Shown one piece after another: positions 9,830-24,110 of a DNA stretch of 64,000 nucleotides. The notes under the pieces were generated by a model, which ran no database searches, had not been told where the DNA came from, and saw only the letters and a program-made list of their open reading frames with translations. The position numbers were made by a program, and so were the translations under genes. The stretch's first letter is position 1. Each line of letters starts with the position of its first letter. This DNA comes from Limnanthes douglasii subsp. nivea (lineage: Eukaryota; Streptophyta; Magnoliopsida; Brassicales; Limnanthaceae), in the NCBI GenBank assembly GCA_036936605.1, contig JAUPFV010000003.1:106215278-106279277 (forward strand), given 5' to 3'.

Positions 9830-12790
9830 GACTATTGTTTGGCCATGTGACAACACATAGTGTTTGAAAAACTTGGTCTCTTATGATCAAGTTCGATATG
9901 TTTGATTCGAGCATGTAAGACATGATTTGAAAAAAGTGAGCTAGCTCCAATTTGTTGCACGAGATGATTGGAGGTCGTAGTAGAAGAAGACGTAGCTCGG
10001 TAAGCACGTGTCAAAGTCAAATTAACTTGAATAAGTGGTGAGATAAGCACGGGTCAAAGTCAAATCAACTCGAATAAGAGGTGAGATATTGTTATATATT
10101 CTTATTTTGCACTTGATTTATAAACCACATGTTGTTTTTCAACAACTAGGAGATCAGTGAATCCCAGAAAAACACGCATAAGCTACCCAATGATTTTTTA
10201 ACATCCAGTGAGTTCCAGTCAGCATCAGAGAAAGCCAATTGGAGATCAAGATTGGGCTTCGTATGAAGACTTAAGCATCGTGTCCCATATAAGTATATCA
10301 ATATTCTTTTTACATATTTTCAGTAAATATAAGTTAAAGCCTATAGAAATTGACTAAGTTTATTTACTATAAAAGATATATCACGTCGAGGGTATAGTAG
10401 GAATTGCAGAGAGCCTAACACGCTTTTATATTTTGTCGAGTTGGAAAGAAGATCAACATCATTGATGGAGAGAAGCTGGCCAACGACCATAGTAGAGGTG
10501 AAGGGCTTGGAGCAGTAGAGACATTCGCGAGCCAATAAGTCCTCAATGTATTTAGTTTGAGTTAGGTAGAACTTGGTAGTGCCTTTATACACTTTTATAC
10601 CAAGAAAGAACTGTATAATACACATATCTTTTGAGAAAATATAAAACATAGGCTTTAGATAAATGGTTATAATGAATTTTTGTTGTTATTTGTGATAATT
10701 ACGTCATCTATATACACAAAAATAATAATTAGTAAAAGAGACTTAGAGTTGTATAAAAAAGATAGAAGAGTCAACATTAGAGTTTTGGAACTGCAAGTTG
10801 AGTAGTATATGCATGAGTCTGTCATACCAGACCATGGATGTCTGTTTGAGACCATAAAAATCTTTGCGTAATTTGTACACATAGGAAGCATGTGTAAGAT
10901 GCACAAATCTTCAGGTTATTTTATATAGATATTTTTAGTTGGAACCTCATTAAGAAAGAATTGTTGATGGCTGTTGACATACATCTACAAAAATGATTAG
11001 GATATTTCGTATAGTGAAATCCTTTATCAAAGAATTAGAGGTTTCCAAATTATTCAATACTATGGGTTTGATGGAATTCATTAGTAACCACATTGGTGTT
11101 ATGACGTTGAATATATCCACTATGGTTGTATTTAAGTTTGTAGGTTCATTTAAAACAATTCATATTCATGTTAAATGTCCACATAATGAGAATTTATATG
11201 TATCTTTGTTGTAGTGCATTAGTTCTTCATGCATAGCTTGTGTCCACTTAGAATCACTTAGAACCTACATAATTTTGGTAGGTTTTGTCGGAAGACTTGG
11301 AGAGGTAGTAGTGACACCACCATAAATAAGATTGGGTTTGTAATACATTTATACCTTGTTTGTATATGATGTTAAAACTGTAGGGTGGGTGCTTGATCAG
11401 TGGTAGAGTATTAAGCAGCTTCAAGGGTTGCAGTAAGGTTAGAACTTTTATTAATCTTTTTAGTTTCCATATCATGTGCAAAGTCATGTGTAATAGGTGA
11501 GATGACTGAATGAGCCTATTTAGGTTGAGTAGCGTATTTACATAGGTTAATTGATGTTCATGAACATGTAAAGTAGGTTCCTCAATATGGAGGTTTGGAT
11601 CAGGTCTATCAAATTAAGAAAAACCATCATCCACTTGTGAATTAGTTGTAACATGTAACCCAAAAATATAATATTGATTGACAAGTCATGATTCTTAGTA
11701 TGTAGGAAACTTGAGTAAAAAAGGAACTCTAACTTATTAAAAACAAAATTTCATGAAGTATAGAGTTTTCCAATAGGGCTTAGGCCTTTATACCTTTTGT
11801 GAGTGCCATCATAGCCTAAAACACATTTAATTGAGTGGTACTGAAATTTGTAAGATTTGTAGGATCTTAGCCAGGAAAAATAGGCACAACCAAAGGTTTT
11901 AAAGGCCAAATACGGAGGTGCTTTGAGATATATTTTTTCTTAGGGTGTAATATTATTTAAAGTGATCGTTTGTTGTTAATTAATTCGGAAGATTATTTTA
12001 AGAAAATCCTATGTCTAATAATTGTAGGGCAGTTTGGCTTGAGCCAGAAGGGTTAAATCCATTTCAACTATATGTCTATGTTTCATTTATGCCCTTCTAT
12101 TATGAGCAGAAGTATAGGTGTATGAGGTTTTAAGATGTATTTGTGAATGTTTGGTTGTTTAAATAAAATATTTAAACTCTTCACTACAATCAGATTGCAA
12201 TAATTTTATTTTTCTTTCAAATTGGTTTCAATAAGGTTTTTGAAGTGAATAAATGCAGTGAATGCATCATTTTTTTATAGGGCACAACCATGTATATCCG
12301 TAAAAAACATCTAAAAAAGATGTAATATTTGAACTCATATTGAGAATTAATATGAGAGGTTCTCCAAACATTTGTGTGTTAAAGGTCAGAACATGTGAAA
12401 CATTAGAGCTAAAGGTAGAATAAGGTAAATAGTAAGATTTTCCAAGTTGACATGCATCACAAACTTCTTTTCTTTTCTTAAAATATGAGGAAGGTTGCAC
12501 AGTTTTAGGATAACATATAGAGAAAGATGGTCAAGTCTCTTATGTCATCCTTCCTTAAGAGAATTAACTAGAACTTGATGAAATGAATTTAAAGCTAATT
12601 CAACACTACATAGTTTAAAATAAGAACCTATTGGCTCTGAAATTGAGGATTGTTGGTTGGCTGGTTTTTCAATATTATATAGACCATTTTCAGACTTCTT
12701 TTTTAGTATAACCTTCCTTGCTAACGTGTTATTAAAAAAAACATAAAATTCATCACACATGGAATTATATGAGGTCATTTGAGAGATATG
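9830..12790 (-). mobile_element. Ty1/copia retrotransposon remnant
   Basis: In element order (right to left) it contains a gag-pre-integrase segment (12778-12545), the integrase start with VCDACQLGKSYYLP and a YTWLCPIKK-like end (12500-12267), and RT pieces. The RT pieces include KLRKDFYGLKQTSMVWY near 10860, the FVYIDDVII active-site block near 10720 and FFLGIKVYKG...YLTQTKYIEDLL near 10600-10500. RNase H pieces follow: an SDADWN-like stretch near 10225 and SNHVLHARIKHIELDH near 9870. Frames shift and stop repeatedly. The 5' part (gag, about 12800-13700) and both LTRs could not be delimited. The last copia residues run into a local duplication. Confidence 0.8.
10001..10086. repeat. 43-bp tandem duplication inside copia RNase H
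   Basis: TAAGCACGTGTCAAAGTC... (10001-10043) is followed directly by a second copy (10044-10086) differing at a few bases. It interrupts the RNase H frame of the copia remnant. Confidence 0.85.
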
Positions 12791-12799
12791 TAGTACATC

Positions 12800-15690
12800 T
12801 TTAGTAATTTTAGGAATATAATAATAAATGTGTTTGCATAGGTAGAAAGTTTTGATTGTACTATATGTAAAATAAATAGTGTTTTACCACTATCTACCAT
12901 GATAGAATGTATATCATTATAGTTTATAAGACTTGGGTTTTCAATGACATGGTGACTAGCACAACTATTTTCATACTAGACCGATTCATTTTCTTGCTCT
13001 GGTGTCACCATGTATACATCTTGGTCAGTGTGATTTTTTGAATTTTAATTTGGTGTATCTTTATGTAGGTAGGGTCATCAATGAAGTAGAATATAACTCT
13101 TGAGTCTCTATACCTTCTACAAATTTAACATGTAGGATTGTTAGCAAAGAATATTCTTCATGTACTTGTGAAACGTCTTTCTTTATAGATGTTTAAAGTA
13201 TTGTTTCTACCTTTATACCCTCTGACTTGTCATCTGATGTAGCTACTATTTTGGCTTTTATAGATTTTGTATTTTGTTTTCGCATGGTTTATTTCCAATA
13301 TAGCTGTTAATGTTAAACTTAGATTAGCTACTGCATTTTGTAGGTTGTTTAGTTATTCTGGTCTTCTTTCAAAATTCAATTAGCAGTCTCTAGGTCTAGC
13401 AAATTTATAATCTCTTTTCTGGCAGACTCACCATTGTTGGTGCGTACTCTTAGTTTAAATGAACAATCACTCGAGTTACTATTTCATGAAGAGAGATATG
13501 GCTACCAACTAGAGTGAGGTTATCCAATAGATTTTCTACTGCGTCTATATACTCTTCAATTGTTTATATACATTTCATTGTTCTTTGAAACTATGATTTG
13601 AAGTATGTGATCTTGAATATAATGTGCAATCCTTATAGTGGAAATAAAAGTCTTTTACTTCACTTCAGCAACTGAACCAATATCGATTTTTAAAAAAAAC
13701 CCTACATATTGAAATTTTGTTTATTTCTCTCCATCAATTCATCTTAGTTGTATCTATTTTTATTAAAATGTATTATTTTTTTCACCTATAGTATCTTGCA
13801 TGCATTAAACAAGGATCTACTAGTGATCGAAAGAAATAATTGTATACTTGGGATTTTTTACTCCTTTGGCAACAATACTCTTTCCTCATTCATTATTTTT
13901 GTAGTTCAATACTCTAACTTCCATATTTATTCTCTGCATACTCACGCATATCTACCATTGTAAGTGTTTTCACTTTTTTCTTTTGGCCGTGTGTTTTACT
14001 TCTTTTTCAAGGATCAAAAGTTATCTATAGAGATAAAACAAATTACTTTATATGACCTTTTTAAACATTATTATCAATTTTTCATCCACTTTTTTCGAAG
14101 TAATTTAATCGATTAATGTCACCCAAAAAAGCACTCCACTATATGTTCCCCTATAAAAAAAATTGTATTTTTATTTTACAAAAAACCGAAACCCTACTTT
14201 GTAAATAATCATCGTAAAAATACTTGTATGATTTTTTTTCATACGAAACAATTAGAAAAAACAAAGTTCTTACACTACTACCGTACTCGATAAAGTTATT
14301 AATAATTTTTAAATGGTTAGTACCCGCAAAGGTAGTCTCACTTTCTATTTTTCCGAACTGGTATGCTCTGGTGGTTACTTCTCTCCTAGAAATGAAACTA
14401 ATTTCACCAAGTCAAATAACCCACATATGCCCCATCTCATTATGCATGATAATACTTTAGCTTTCATGCTCAAATCGTTCAAGGTCGAGACCATGTGGAT
14501 GAAGAATAGGATTCTGGCTCGCTGCATGAAAGTGTGATGACGCAACTGCCAATACATAAGATGGAGATGCACAACCATGCTACAAGGTGGTGTACGCTGA
14601 TACATGCTTTGTATGATTTCCATGATGCATGTAACCTTTCCTCTTTAATATTTTATTTCATGAATTAGGTATTTTTTTGTATAGGCTCAATTGGTGCCAA
14701 TGTAAAAGGCTGTAAAATGACTTTCTCTAACGTTGTCAATCCAAAAATTATTAGCCCAACATGATACCAACCCAACCTCAATAGTGTTATCGCACATAAC
14801 AACCCTTATTTACCAGCTTTCATTCATTGGACCCTCTAGTGAAAGCCCATACTTTCTAAACTCTAACAACATTCCAACTAACCCTAACTCATCTCCAACA
14901 AGCCCAAACCATAATTCAGAACCACTTCATGGACTAGCCTATTATTACCCACTTCAGACTTTAAGCCTAAAAACAAACTGGACCTCAAAACTTCCCTAAC
15001 TTAACAGAGAAAAACCCTCATACTTAATGGGCCTTCAACTATAATCCAACTTCTACCTAACATAAACCAAAAACAAATGGGCATCTTTCTTCCTACCTAA
15101 AATTTAACCTAACCTAGACCAAACAAAAACACTTACCCCCACCATCTCATGGGTCAATTCCAAAACTCTGTTTACAATATGCGACAAGGATTCCCTCTCG
15201 TGACCCAATCCACGGCAGAGTTCTTTGACTCATCAGCTCGATCATGCCTCATACATCTCGCTTGGTCACTCAATATTGGGCAATACCCATGTCATCTCTA
15301 AGTTCATGACCCAAGAGGAATATCATTGGAATTAAGCCCTCGAGCGAAGCGTATTAATTGTAGTTTTTTCTTTTTTATTCATTGACCTACATTCTAACCC
15401 AATAAATCTATTTTCACACTACAATTTGCATATTGGTCTCCACCACTTCCCTTCAAAATCCCATACCTTTACTTTTCTAATGAGAACACCTCATCCTTCC
15501 AACATACAAACCCTCTTCAAGTCATCTTCTTTAAACATCCAACCTACATTCACCCTCATTAGTTCTCTCATTATGCTTCCCTTTCGTTTACAATACTTCT
15601 CAATAACCATTTTGAAGCAACCTAACTTTATGACGTGGGCCAAAAGTTTTTCTGGCACCCTGGAAAATCGTTCTAGTATGCCATAAAAAA
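12800..15690. other. Unassigned AT-rich stretch between copia and LINE remnants
   Basis: Short open frames occur (for example 14313-14537 and 14733-14999, plus strand), but none matches a family I recognise. The left part may hold copia gag and 5' LTR. The right part may hold the 5' region of the LINE. The short frame at 15426-15686 lies close to the LINE ORF1 remnant and may belong to it. Confidence 0.35.
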
Positions 15691-18089
15691 AATTCGCATC
15701 GAACGCTCTGGTCAGGAACTCATTGTGCCATCTAACGTAATGAAAGGCCTATTAGAATTTTAAGCCAAATGGTTAACTGGCTAGTTCTTAGGTTACAAAC
15801 TTGATGTTATTAGAGTTGAGCGTCGAGACCATGTGGGGTATTTTTGGCCCAACCTTGAGGGTTCTTGTAAATTCTATTTTCACTATGTAGATCAGGTTAA
15901 GATAGTTCTTGAGGGTGATCCCTAGCACTTTCGATGACACTTGATGATCCTCAAGAAATAGAAGCCAATGAATACCCTTGTTAAAGACCAACTTATGAAG
16001 ATATTTATCTGGCTAAATTCTTTAACCTTCTTCAAATGTTAAAATGACTAAGCTATATTTCCAGTTTCATATATATCTCGATATTTGTGAGCAAAAAACC
16101 AAAAGTATAACCAAAATATGATTTGTTCATATTGGTATCATTATCAAGAAAACTTATAAATTTCCATATGAGCCCTTGATTAGGTGTCATTGCACCGTGC
16201 TTAGGATCGAATACCATGGGCTACCATCTACCTGATTGAAATACAAGATTCTCGCCCATGACAACCTTTTTTGCTTAGGTTCTAACATATTCAGTCACTT
16301 TATTGTTTCCCCTAAATATCTTCGTAGACTGGGTAGAGATTCTCTGGTAAAGTTCTCAATTTCTTCCCATCCTAGGAACATCACTAGGAGTACCTGTAAT
16401 GCAAGATAAAATTATAAATCTTAAGCACCGATAGACTGTGGTAGCTCCCTAATTGTTAATCCTCCATACAACTTTTCTCACCAGTAAAACAAGTCACTAA
16501 TGGAGTCTGACTCAAACATGAATGTTTACTATGTTGGATTTGGATTTCTTGAAATACATGTGTTTTGTCTACTACTACATTTTTCATGTTCTTCTAATTT
16601 ATTCAACATAAATAAAATAGCCTTACATCTCCCAAAAGACGTACCTCTCTTTGGTCTGACCTCAAATCTATTTCCTCAATATATCGTAATATCTCTTAGC
16701 TCATCCTCATCAATTTTAAAGTTATTTGTAAAAAGGAGGATTAGACGAGTTCAACATAGCTTTGTTTTCACTATGAACTTAATAACTTGAGAGCCACTAG
16801 TTTTCAATTATTTTCATTTAATAAACAACTAAAAAACCTTTTTATGTCTAAGATTAACCATGTTATGGTTAACAAAAACTAATATGATTATTTATGCATG
16901 CCCTTTGTGCATTTTGGTCATGCACTAACTTCTGACCATACCACAATCACTCTTAACTTGGGCCACCTGAGGCCTTGCATTAACAAAACCATTTAAGTTC
17001 TTTAATATTTATTCATTGTACCTGATCTCAATGAAATTTTCTCCAGAAGATGGAACTTATCTACAGTTAATATTGGTATGTCTGTCATTACCTCTAAGCT
17101 AGTATGTATTCAAAAAAAGCTTCAACTCCTCAAATATAGAGAATTTAATGATATTAGTGATTACTTCTACACTGCCAAAATATATTTTTTTACCACACAA
17201 CTAATCTCATTCGACCCCAAGAATCATCGCATGTTGGCTGCTAAAATTGAGTTTTAAGGCTTTCATTTTATTTAGTCATGCTGAATAGTTTTTAAAACAA
17301 AAATCATATGAGACATGTCTTAAGTTTGGTGACCACAACACTGAATTCTTCTACGCTGATCTAAAAAATTGTGTATTTTAAAATATAATCATATTTATCT
17401 TTGATAGTAGTGGAAATATTTCCAACTTCCAATTAGGAAGTGCCATCATTTTTATTGATTACTTCTCCAACCTTATCTGTAACCACAGTTTGGAGGATTA
17501 AACGGGTCTTCACGTATTCGCTCTTTTATTACTTTGAAATTCAACATTAAGAATAAGGCTAATATGATCTGCCTTATTATAGATTACGAGATTAAAAGCA
17601 TCATGTTCAGTATTAATAATTAGAAACCCCCAATATCTGACGATTTCAACACCATTTTTTTAAACCTTGTACTTTATAATTGCCAGTGATCGTTGTATCG
17701 TGATTCGCCAGTTTTTTGTTTATGATAACATCGACATGTCTTAAAATAAAACTTTGATTGCCCTTATTCCCAAGTCTAAAACCTTCTCTTTTGCGGATGA
17801 CTATAAACTCATTTTTCATTGCAATATTATCTATAAAATTATCTCTAATATCTATGCTAATATATTCAAGGACTCTCTTACCTCCCTGGTTGGCATATCA
17901 AAATCCATCTTTGTCTCATACCGCATAAAATATTCATTTCATATAAGATTTTTAGAGGTTACCTTAATAACGGTAAAAGTTTGACGGTCGCCGTTAAAAT
18001 AGATCGTATGAAGGATTTTGACAATATTTATGGGTAAACATCTTCGTGCAAATAAAGATCTAACTCGAATTTGTATAGTGTCAATTTAC

Positions 18090-18342
18090 TTTTTATGTAC
18101 CGCATATATATTCAAAAATAAAATATATTATGTATATACTGCATATACTAAAAATAAATAATGTATATATAATAAAAATCGATATTAATAAATATATATA
18201 TATATATAAGATATTAAAAAATAAAATATATATATATATATGATAAAAACTTGAATCAAAGTTATAAAATATATTAAAAATAAATGTTAAAATTGGTATC
18301 AAAACTATATATTTAAAATAAATGTTATATCAAAACCTATAT

Positions 18343-18381
<39 letters not shown>

Positions 18382-18760
18382 AAATAAATTATGATAAAAA
18401 TCTGTATCAATTATTTATATATATATATATATTAAAAATAAATAATATATATGATATTAAAAAATAAATAATATATGATACAAATTTGAATCATGTCTAT
18501 AAAAATATATGCAAAAGTAAATATTATATATGACATAAATAAATATGTATCAAATCTATATATATTCAAAATTAAATGTTATATGGGATAGAAATATTGA
18601 AGGTTAGCATCAAATTCATGGTAGATATTCAAAATCAAATATTATCTATGAATGTCCAGTATAATATATATGTTAATAATTAAATATAATATATGATAAA
18701 AATATGTTGTATATATAATTTTATGATTTTTATAACTTTTGTATTTATATTTAATTCAAA
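18090..18760. repeat. AT-rich low-complexity block with TA microsatellites
   Basis: Runs of TATATA (around 18190-18210, 18226-18241, 18346-18376 and 18416-18432) alternate with AAAATAAAT and ATCAAAATCT-like blocks at irregular spacing. This is a decayed minisatellite sitting in the gap of the LINE. Confidence 0.75.
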
Positions 18761-19189
18761 CAAACATAAAAGATAAAGATAAAAACCCAAAATTGTTGGA
18801 AAACCGAACAATTTTTATTACTTTTGATAAAAAAGCATGAACGGGGGTTTAGACATAAAATAGAAAACTTAATATTTTTAAGAAATCATTGAAATATAAA
18901 AAGAATAAAAAAAACACCTAAGTACAGAGAGAAACCTGAAAAATATAAAGGAAGATAGCGGCAATCAAGAAACGGAGCAACAATCTTTGGAGGCTGGTGC
19001 GGCGGTGACGGTTCTATGTGAGGAAATGAAAGCGATAGAAATTGAGGATTGAAGAAGATAGTAGACGGTAGCGACAAGTGAAAGAGATTGGATACTGATG
19101 GGGCTTTTTTTAGGCTTATGAATATTAATGGGATGGATTAGAGTCTTTATAACGGACTATAATAAATAGATAATATTTATAATTTTATA

Positions 19190-19366
19190 AATGAAAGGTA
19201 TTTTTACAGTCCGAGTCTGGGGAAGTTATCTGTTGTTTAATATTCAAAACCGAAACCCGAACGGATGGTAAAAATAAAAACCATAGCCCGTCCTTTTTTT
19301 TGGGTAACCCACCCCGTCGGTTCGGTTCATGTATCTACGGTTTCGGTTTAATTTGTCATCCCTACC
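19190..19366. other. Possible hAT-type terminal region
   Basis: Read on the minus strand, the stretch starts TAGGGATGACAAATTAAACC and continues with repeated CCGAACCG/ACGGG-like motifs. That composition is seen at the ends of some plant hAT elements. No matching opposite end or 8-bp duplication was found, so this is only a suggestion. Confidence 0.25.
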
Positions 19367-20944
19367 TTCAAGTGAGCCTCTAAAAAACATATTTTCCTCT
19401 TGAGTGTTAGCTTATTGCTTCGTGACTCCCTAGTAAGCATCATGCTGCATGTTATCGGTTTTCTCGTGGTTTAATATTTTGGTGTCCCTCTTACTCTTGA
19501 TCGACTATTTGATTAACGACGGTAAACCTCTACTCCATAAGTTTATCTCTTGTATCATGTCTTGGCCTTCAAAGCATATTTTCTATGTTAGTCATCTTCA
19601 ACTATCAAATCAATCTTATTCATTGTTCAGATTTACTGGTCCTAAAGTTTCATCCTCACATCAAGGATCTTAAATGACCAACCTGAAATCCTTTGTCGCT
19701 TTCTATGGTTCGGTCATGAGATGAAAATCTGGAGTGCTAAAGTTACATGGTCAACAGTCATCTTGCCATCATCAGAGGACGACATTGGGATCTTAGAACT
19801 AAAGACTTTGAATCAAGCGGTCATTCTAAATTATGTATGGCATATTATTAGTGGAAACAATATATCCATCTGGTATGATTGGACCAAAACATAAAAAATA
19901 AAATAAAAATAATTTTTGGAATTTTTTTGGGGTCTTCTCCCAGGTGGACTTGAAATAAAATTCTTTGATTCATTCCAATTGCTTCTAATATTTGTAAGAT
20001 TATTGTGGGAAATTGAACTTCTATCTTTCTTTGGTTTGACCCATAGCTCCTACTCACTTCCTTAGTTAACCATTTTATTCATAGTATTATTCGTGTATCA
20101 CATTTGAATATGAGATTTAAAGTCTCTAATGGTCGTTGGATCTGGCCTACCAACATTAGGTCGGGTAGTGTGAGGAACTATGATAATATTATTGAAATCA
20201 ACAATCTTATTGAAATCATACCTCCCTCCCGTTCTGCCTCGTTGTCGCGGCTAATGATGACATTCATTGTTGGATTGTCGGCAAATGAAGTACTTCTTAT
20301 TAAAAACATTCATCGGGTCATTCGCCAATTCGCCCCTTCTGTCGGGTGGGTTGGTCTGGTTTTGAACAAGTATAACACTGATAGTGACTCTTTTATTCTC
20401 TGGTTCGCCATACTTGACAAGGTATCCACCTATGACAAGTTAATTAGTTATTGTATAAACACTCTCCCGACTGCGTTCTCTACAGTGTTTCTCAGTCTAT
20501 CAATCATATCATCTTTGTCATGTCACTCACATGCTATAAGATGTCTCTAACATTTAGATGTATTTCCTCATCTCTCCAACATTTGCGTCATTGGCTTATG
20601 GTTGTCATCTTGTGGCCACCAGTGGGCTTGTTTTCATTCAATAATTTACCATGTATTAATGCAGAGAAATGCAAAAATCTTGAGCAATCTCTTTTCATTT
20701 GTTTCAGCGGTATCTTAATATATGCTCTCTCACATCCGATGCAAATTCGAAAGAACAAAATTATTTGGCATGCATAGCCATATTTCCCTTGTTCATGATA
20801 TTATTTATCTTCGCTCTCCGTGCACGACCTTCTCCTTCGTACATGTTTTCTTTTACTTGTATATGAGTTTTTTGTTGAAGCGGATGTTTTTATTCTCGCG
20901 ACAAACTTTTCCGACTTTATTATTTATATCGTATGTATTTTAAA

Positions 20945-22185
20945 TTACACACCCTATATTTGATGTCACGTTAGTCTATCTCTCAGAAAGTCACAAATAT
21001 ATTACATATTCAAATTCATACTCAAAAATATTATCGTCTGGTTAGGATAGCACGTATATCATTTTTAGATTAAAGTCTAATGTAGCTTTTAATTTAATGA
21101 ATTTTAGAATATAAAAAAATATAAAACCATTTGATTTATTCAATTTATGAAATAATATTTTATAGTTAGTATATAATATAAATTTGTAATTGGGTTTTGG
21201 ATAATGTCAGAACATTTTTTCTGGTTATTAAGCGTTTGAAATCCATAAATTTTAAGGCCTTTTAAGATTAATAATATAATACACATATCTTATTATATAA
21301 ACATTTACAAGATATTACGAGTAAATTAATACTATTAAACAATTACGAAGCAGATAAAATCATATTACTAAAATATACATGCAAAAATCGACTATGAGAT
21401 TTGCAAATATATCTGTAACCTGCCGAACCAAACGTATTGTATAGAATAATATTTCTACGTACCTTTGAGATTAAATAGAAGTACTAAACCTTTAAATAGA
21501 AGTACTAAAGCAGTTGCTTTTCCACCTTTATATAATTCTATAAGAAACCCGAATAAATACTTTTAGAAGCAATTCCAAATCACGACCAACTACCACATTT
21601 TCATTAATTTTATCTTTATTTCAAAAAATATAAATGGTCTTACAACCATTTCAAAGAAATTAAATTTTTTTGAAATTGTTAAATTAAAAATCATCATATG
21701 ATTGAAATAATTTAGCTTTTTAAGCTATAAACTTAACCGTCAATATAATTAAATTAGTACATTAGATCATTTTAAAACAATTATTTTAATAAAATTATAA
21801 TTATAAAATTTAAAAACAAACAAGTTTTATCTATTCCAACATACATTTTTATAAGTTAATTGCTATTTTGATGAGAATTATTATATAAAAACTAACACGC
21901 ATGTTTTGAGTTTGGTCAGTACAGTTGTATTAGTCGATAAGAGAAAAGCACAAAGATATATATTTAATTTTAAAAGAGTGACTATAAATTTTTCATAATT
22001 TAAAAAATAATTCAAAATTTAAGAAAACTATATACGAAAACTTGATTAATTTTGTTGGTTTAAAAAGAAATTGAGATTTTGTTGTTTCATAAGAAAGCAA
22101 GGATGTTTATTTGTGGTTGAAAATTATATTTTCATGTTACAATCTAAAAAATTGATGTAAATATTGGAGAATTATTAATTGGTCG
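20945..22185. other. AT-rich intergenic DNA, nothing recognised
   Basis: The stretch has very high A/T content and no open frame, repeat array or element terminus that I can support. Confidence 0.55.
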
Positions 22186-24110
22186 CTACCAATTTTGAAT
22201 CGATAATCAATTGCGTATAAATAGAAAATTTAAGTTTAGCCAAATAGAGGTGTTGTGTACTAATAGGCTTCATGTGTCATTAAACCCACTAAATATCATT
22301 ATATATAGGTTTGTCACATGTATTAGGAATGATGAACAAAAAAAGTATATTCAATAACTTAGCACCTCTTTCTCTGTAATTTTTTTATATTTATGAGTAG
22401 GTAGACCGACTAAATTGATTTTTTTTCTGGCGTCGTCTGTGGGAAGAATTTGGTACCTGGAAGTGTCTTTCCAGAACCACTAGCAGAAGTTGCAACATAT
22501 TTATATCAGACTAGAAAACCTCGATAAGAACAAAACCCCAATATGAACCGTATTCGTCTAAAAATGGTATGAAAGTCTTCTTGATCTAGTCTCGTTTCAA
22601 GCGTTCTCTCCAAATTACATCGTGTTAATGTTGTTAAGCTAGCTAGTCTTCAGGGTCTAATTGAGAACATGGGTCTGAAACCTCTTATGTTAAGTTTGGA
22701 GGCTCAGGAGGTTAACATCGAAAAATATACAATAAAGACTAAATATAGATTTTCAGAGTTGTTATGAAGGATTCAAGTTGACCAAACTGAAAATAATTAC
22801 AAATTAGGGTGTCGCTCTTGGCACTAATGATGCTCGTTTTCTTTCTCAAACGAGAGGTTTATTGATCTCGATTGGGATTCAAATTCTCCTGAAAGATGAC
22901 ACCAAAAACGCTTTGGCTCCCGAAGTTATGGTCGATCTAAGAGTCATAACCACCGGGATAAGGCTTCTACCCAAAAATATAAAGTAGAGTTGTGTCGAGG
23001 CCAAACGTAATAAGAGTTTTCTCATGACCAACATCCATAAGTAATTTAACAATCGACTCCTTAACTTGAGCAACAACTTTTGCAGTCTCTCAATTTAGTG
23101 CATCAGCCCATGTTACATCTTTGTCTGGCATCAAATCTGAATGTGGGGGAAACCTTGGAAGTTGGACAGTTCCAGCGAATCTCTATGGTCAGGCTCCCTA
23201 TTATCCAAACCTTTATTGTCTGAATCTTTACCAATCTTAGGAGTTGGGAAATCTTCTAAAATTTTAATAAATTCGTTGAATGTCCTTCTTTTATTCAAAG
23301 ATACAACTCGTTAACGTCTTCTCTTGCTTCATATATTATATCATGGTACTTACCTTTTAAATTCAATCAGTATAAGATGGATAATTGATGGGTCAGAAGA
23401 TCCATAGTATCACATTTAGTAGCTCAAGAATGATATGATTAGTTTTGACAAGGATGATAGACTTCTTTTCTGAGTTTTCTCTATAACTTATAAAGAAAGT
23501 TCATTGAGATGGTTTAATCAACTACCATATTGATCAATTTGAAAATTTAAAAGAGTTGTCATCCTTATTCATGAACCAGTTCACTAGAAGCAAGGTAATC
23601 AATGATATGGTGATTACATCATGCAATAGTGGAATTAAAGTTTAAATGATTATACAAGACAATTTTACTTCTTATCAGTAAAGGATTATATCAGACTTGT
23701 TAGTTGAATATATAATGTAAATAAAGCCTTAATATTTGACACTCTTCTAGCTGAGGTGAAATCACAACTCAAGATAAATGAGACAATGTGTTTTAGATTC
23801 ATATCAAATTCTTAACCTCCTACTCATTTGAACCCTACTACAATGTCTAAAATGTTACCATATCACAAATTTATCCTCCGGCCGAGCAATCTTATTACCT
23901 TCATCTAATTACCCAATTGATTCTAACTCAATCATACATTAAATCCAAAATAAGAAGACTCTTCAAGTAAAGGCCTAATTGACTGAAAAAATAGGGTGAG
24001 TCTGGAAGATAACCACAATGAGTTAACTGAAAGTGTAGCATTCATTTATGATAAGGCCAAAAATTCATGCACATCCGAAAAAACTTCACATATGGCCAAT
24101 TAATAGTGTA
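22186..24110 (+). mobile_element. Tat/Ogre-like LTR element remnant: LTR end, PBS and gag
   Basis: About 240 bp of LTR-like sequence (with TATATATAGG near 22300) precedes a primer-binding site at 22428. Downstream are degraded gag frames: a polar N-terminal part around 22620-22740 and a typical gypsy gag stretch ELSSLFMNQFTRSK near 23555-23600. The frame is heavily broken and no pol is seen. The leader just after the PBS (GGTACCTGG...CCAGAACCAC) resembles the leader at 58190-58215, so it is related to the element there. The LTR start is a guess. Confidence 0.6.
22428..22445 (+). other. Primer-binding site of Tat-like element
   Basis: TGGCGTCGTCTGTGGGAA differs at one base from TGGCGCCGTCTGTGGGAA, the PBS generally reported for Ogre/Tat-type elements and attributed to a tRNA-Arg 3' end. 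The tRNA assignment is from family knowledge. Confidence 0.75.

Larger units (their letters stand above)
15700..20940 (+). mobile_element. L1-type LINE remnant, interrupted
   Basis: An ORF1-like DUF4283 segment lies near 15785-16010, with RRDHVGYFWPNLEG and LEGDP followed after a stop by LMILKK. The RT N-terminal part is near 17600-17950, where IALIPKSKTFSFADDYKLI and IIYKIISNIYANIFKDSLTS match the plant LINE RT consensus. The element resumes at 19440-19680 (LHKFISCIMSWPSKH), then near 19760-19900 (an SEGGLGLR-type region), and ends with a zf-RVT-like domain at 20104-20560 (KVSNGRWIWP, DSFILWFAILDKVSTYDKL). The RT palm with its catalytic DD is missing; unrelated AT-rich DNA at about 18000-19340 lies in its place. 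Many stops show it is dead. The 5' and 3' limits are approximate. Confidence 0.78.
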
